From Flavobacteriaceae bacterium (GTDB taxonomy: Bacteria; Bacteroidota; Bacteroidia; Flavobacteriales; Flavobacteriaceae), in NCBI GenBank assembly GCA_026992695.1, contig JALWYP010000178.1:1-6833 (forward strand): a stretch of 6,833 bases of DNA, in the 5' to 3' direction. Positions 6,034 through 6,833 of this stretch are shown piece by piece (positions within the stretch are counted from its first letter, which is position 1; every line of letters begins with the position of its first letter). The position numbers and the translations under genes are program-made. The notes beneath the pieces are model-generated. The model was given only the letters and a program-made list of their open reading frames with translations, was not told the origin of the DNA and made no database searches.

Positions 6034-6053
6034 AACATACCTTTAAGTATGTT
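6034..6053. promoter_or_regulatory. TetR-type operator, copy 2
   Basis: AACATAC (6034-6040) and GTATGTT (6047-6053) are perfectly complementary around CTTTAA. It repeats the form of copy 1 (AACATACCTT is shared) with a centre-to-centre distance of 32 bp, close to three helical turns, so two dimers could bind on the same DNA face. It lies in the transcribed leader, 111 bp before the TetR start. Confidence 0.65.
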
Positions 6054-6063
6054 GAGAACTATT

Positions 6064-6088
6064 TTTAAAATTTGCAATGAATTTTAAA
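6064..6088. repeat. AT-only inverted repeat in the TetR leader
   Basis: TTTAAAATT (6064-6072) and AATTTTAAA (6080-6088) pair perfectly around a 7-base loop. All base pairs are A-T, so the hairpin is weak and could be chance in AT-rich DNA. Confidence 0.3.
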
Positions 6089-6153
6089 TTCAAGTTTATT
6101 TCTCATACATATAAGATAGCGGTAAAAATAAAGAAATAAATTTAAGTAAATAC

Positions 6154-6159
6154 AGAGGA
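6154..6159 (+). promoter_or_regulatory. Shine-Dalgarno sequence that fixes the TetR GTG start
   Basis: AGAGGA lies 5 nt before the GTG at 6165, an ideal spacing. Flavobacterial genes usually lack such a site, so it both supports the GTG start and hints that the gene came from elsewhere. Confidence 0.6.
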
Positions 6160-6164
6160 CAAGA

Positions 6165-6710
6165 GTGCAAGTAAATACAAATAATAATAGGCAATCATGG
6201 TTAACCTTAGGTTTAAGGACAATAGGTGAAGAAGGTTTAGGTTCATTAAAAATCAACGAACTTTGTTTAAAGTTAAATGTGACAAAAGGCTGTTTTTACC
6301 ATTGGTTTAAATCTAAAGGGGATTATGAAGAGCAAATTTTAGGCTATTGGAAACACCGTTTTACCCAACAATTCATCAAATTAGCTGAAGTAGGTGCAGA
6401 CAATAAGCACAAATTATCACTTTTATGCGAACAATGCATAGACTCAACGCTAAAGGGTAATCGATTAGAAGTTGAGATTAATGCGTGGGCACAAAAAAAT
6501 GATACAGTTAAACGTTTTGTACACAAGGTTTACAAGCAACGTTACACATATTTGATAAAATTGTTATCTGGTATATATTCGGATGAAAATGAAATAAAAA
6601 GGCATGCATTAATCCTCTATTCATTAGTTGTTGGTATAGATTTTTTCTACAGAAAATTATCTCGTAAAGAACTTGAGTTGATTTTTTCTGAATATCTGGT
6701 TAAAACTTAA
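6165..6710 (+). CDS. TetR/AcrR-family transcriptional regulator
   Basis: The protein has 181 residues, a normal length for the family. The N-terminal DNA-binding domain covers about residues 8-58: TLGLRTIGEEGLGSLKINEL (14-33) as the lead-in helix and LCLKLNVTKGCFYHWFKSKGDY (33-54) as the helix-turn-helix, with the signature VTKGCFYHWFKSK close to the family pattern VSKGSLYHHFKSK. The rest is the helical ligand-binding and dimerisation domain, which is variable; I cannot infer the ligand. The GTG start is the first in frame after TAA at 6147-6149 and has a good AGAGGA site. Two matching palindromes and a promoter box lie upstream, so it probably represses itself and perhaps the divergent PNPOx-like/membrane-protein operon. 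No terminator hairpin is visible after the stop. Confidence 0.9.
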   Translation: MQVNTNNNRQSWLTLGLRTIGEEGLGSLKINELCLKLNVTKGCFYHWFKSKGDYEEQILGYWKHRFTQQFIKLAEVGADNKHKLSLLCEQCIDSTLKGNRLEVEINAWAQKNDTVKRFVHKVYKQRYTYLIKLLSGIYSDENEIKRHALILYSLVVGIDFFYRKLSRKELELIFSEYLVKT

Positions 6711-6833
6711 TTCATCATTAGGATTTAACTAAAATACCTAGAGTTCAATTTCGCCTTGTTGTACCATTACATTTTACAAAATAATAGTTCAGAAATGCTT
6801 CACCGATTAAATAATGTCAATCTCTATTCGCCA

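Noticed and set aside
5998..6057. Integron attC-like layout: GCCCAAC at one end, GTTGAGA at the other, with nested complementary arms over 60 nt
   Set aside because: The right end does not match GTTRRRY and the two ends are imperfectly complementary. Two identical-type palindromes beside a TetR gene and a promoter box are explained better as operators, and no integrase is visible.
6065..6256. 63-codon minus-strand frame over the TetR leader and 5' end
   Set aside because: It overlaps the TetR coding start antisense, consists of low-complexity hydrophobic and Cys/Tyr runs, and has no ribosome binding site.
6795..6833. Possible start of a new plus-strand gene (ATG at 6795, open to the window end)
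   Set aside because: Only 13 codons are visible and they match nothing I know; there is no clear ribosome binding site.
1..6833. CRISPR arrays, tRNA or rRNA genes, transposases and phage genes
   Set aside because: I looked for repeat-spacer periodicity, tRNA-like cloverleaf signals and transposase or integrase motifs and saw none.

Overview
The window is AT-rich bacterial DNA and most likely comes from a flavobacterium (Bacteroidota). The left two thirds carry protein families and a gene order I associate with Flavobacteriaceae: a membrane metallophosphoesterase, a thioredoxin-fold protein without the CxxC pair, a NodB-type polysaccharide deacetylase and a DUF2723 (GT117/TMEM260-like) membrane protein. 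Two upstream regions contain the octamer TATATTTG, which fits the Bacteroidota -7 promoter box TAnnTTTG. The species assignment is an inference.

Layout. (1) 30-1252, plus: one metallophosphoesterase gene split over two frames by a -1 shift near 896-902. (2) 1308-1604, plus: a 98-residue thioredoxin-like protein with its own promoter box; its stop codon directly abuts the stop of the next, convergent gene. (3) 1605-2231 and 2238-4934, minus: a compact two-gene unit of polysaccharide deacetylase and DUF2723 protein, 6 bp apart. The DUF2723 gene lacks its 5' end: family sequence is readable up to about 4961 and then stops abruptly. (4) 4888-5701, minus: a small membrane protein and a PNPOx-like flavin-fold protein. 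The membrane protein has lost its own C-terminus at the same breakpoint. The PNPOx-like gene appears to have a -1 shift near its 3' end; with the frame restored, it would end in an ATGA overlap with the membrane protein gene. (5) 5702-6164: a 463-bp gap between divergent genes, holding a promoter box, two copies of a 20-bp palindrome AACATAC-N6-GTATGTY, a further half-site and other small palindromes. (6) 6165-6710, plus: a TetR-family regulator with a GTG start and a clear Shine-Dalgarno sequence. (7) 6711-6833: no gene that I can support.

Interpretation. The part left of about 4960 looks like chromosome backbone and the part to the right looks like a different, possibly acquired, small regulatory module (TetR, its operators and a divergent two-gene operon). 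The two meet inside two broken genes. A result of the join is that the truncated DUF2723 gene and the deacetylase now lie co-directionally downstream of the PNPOx-like/membrane-protein operon, so a promoter in the TetR-controlled region could drive them. Both frame-disrupted genes are interrupted at the same in-frame heptamer, T TTA AAC. This is a textbook -1 slippery sequence, but it is also what a one-base loss from TTTTAAAC would leave. The sequence alone cannot separate recoding, mutation and assembly error.
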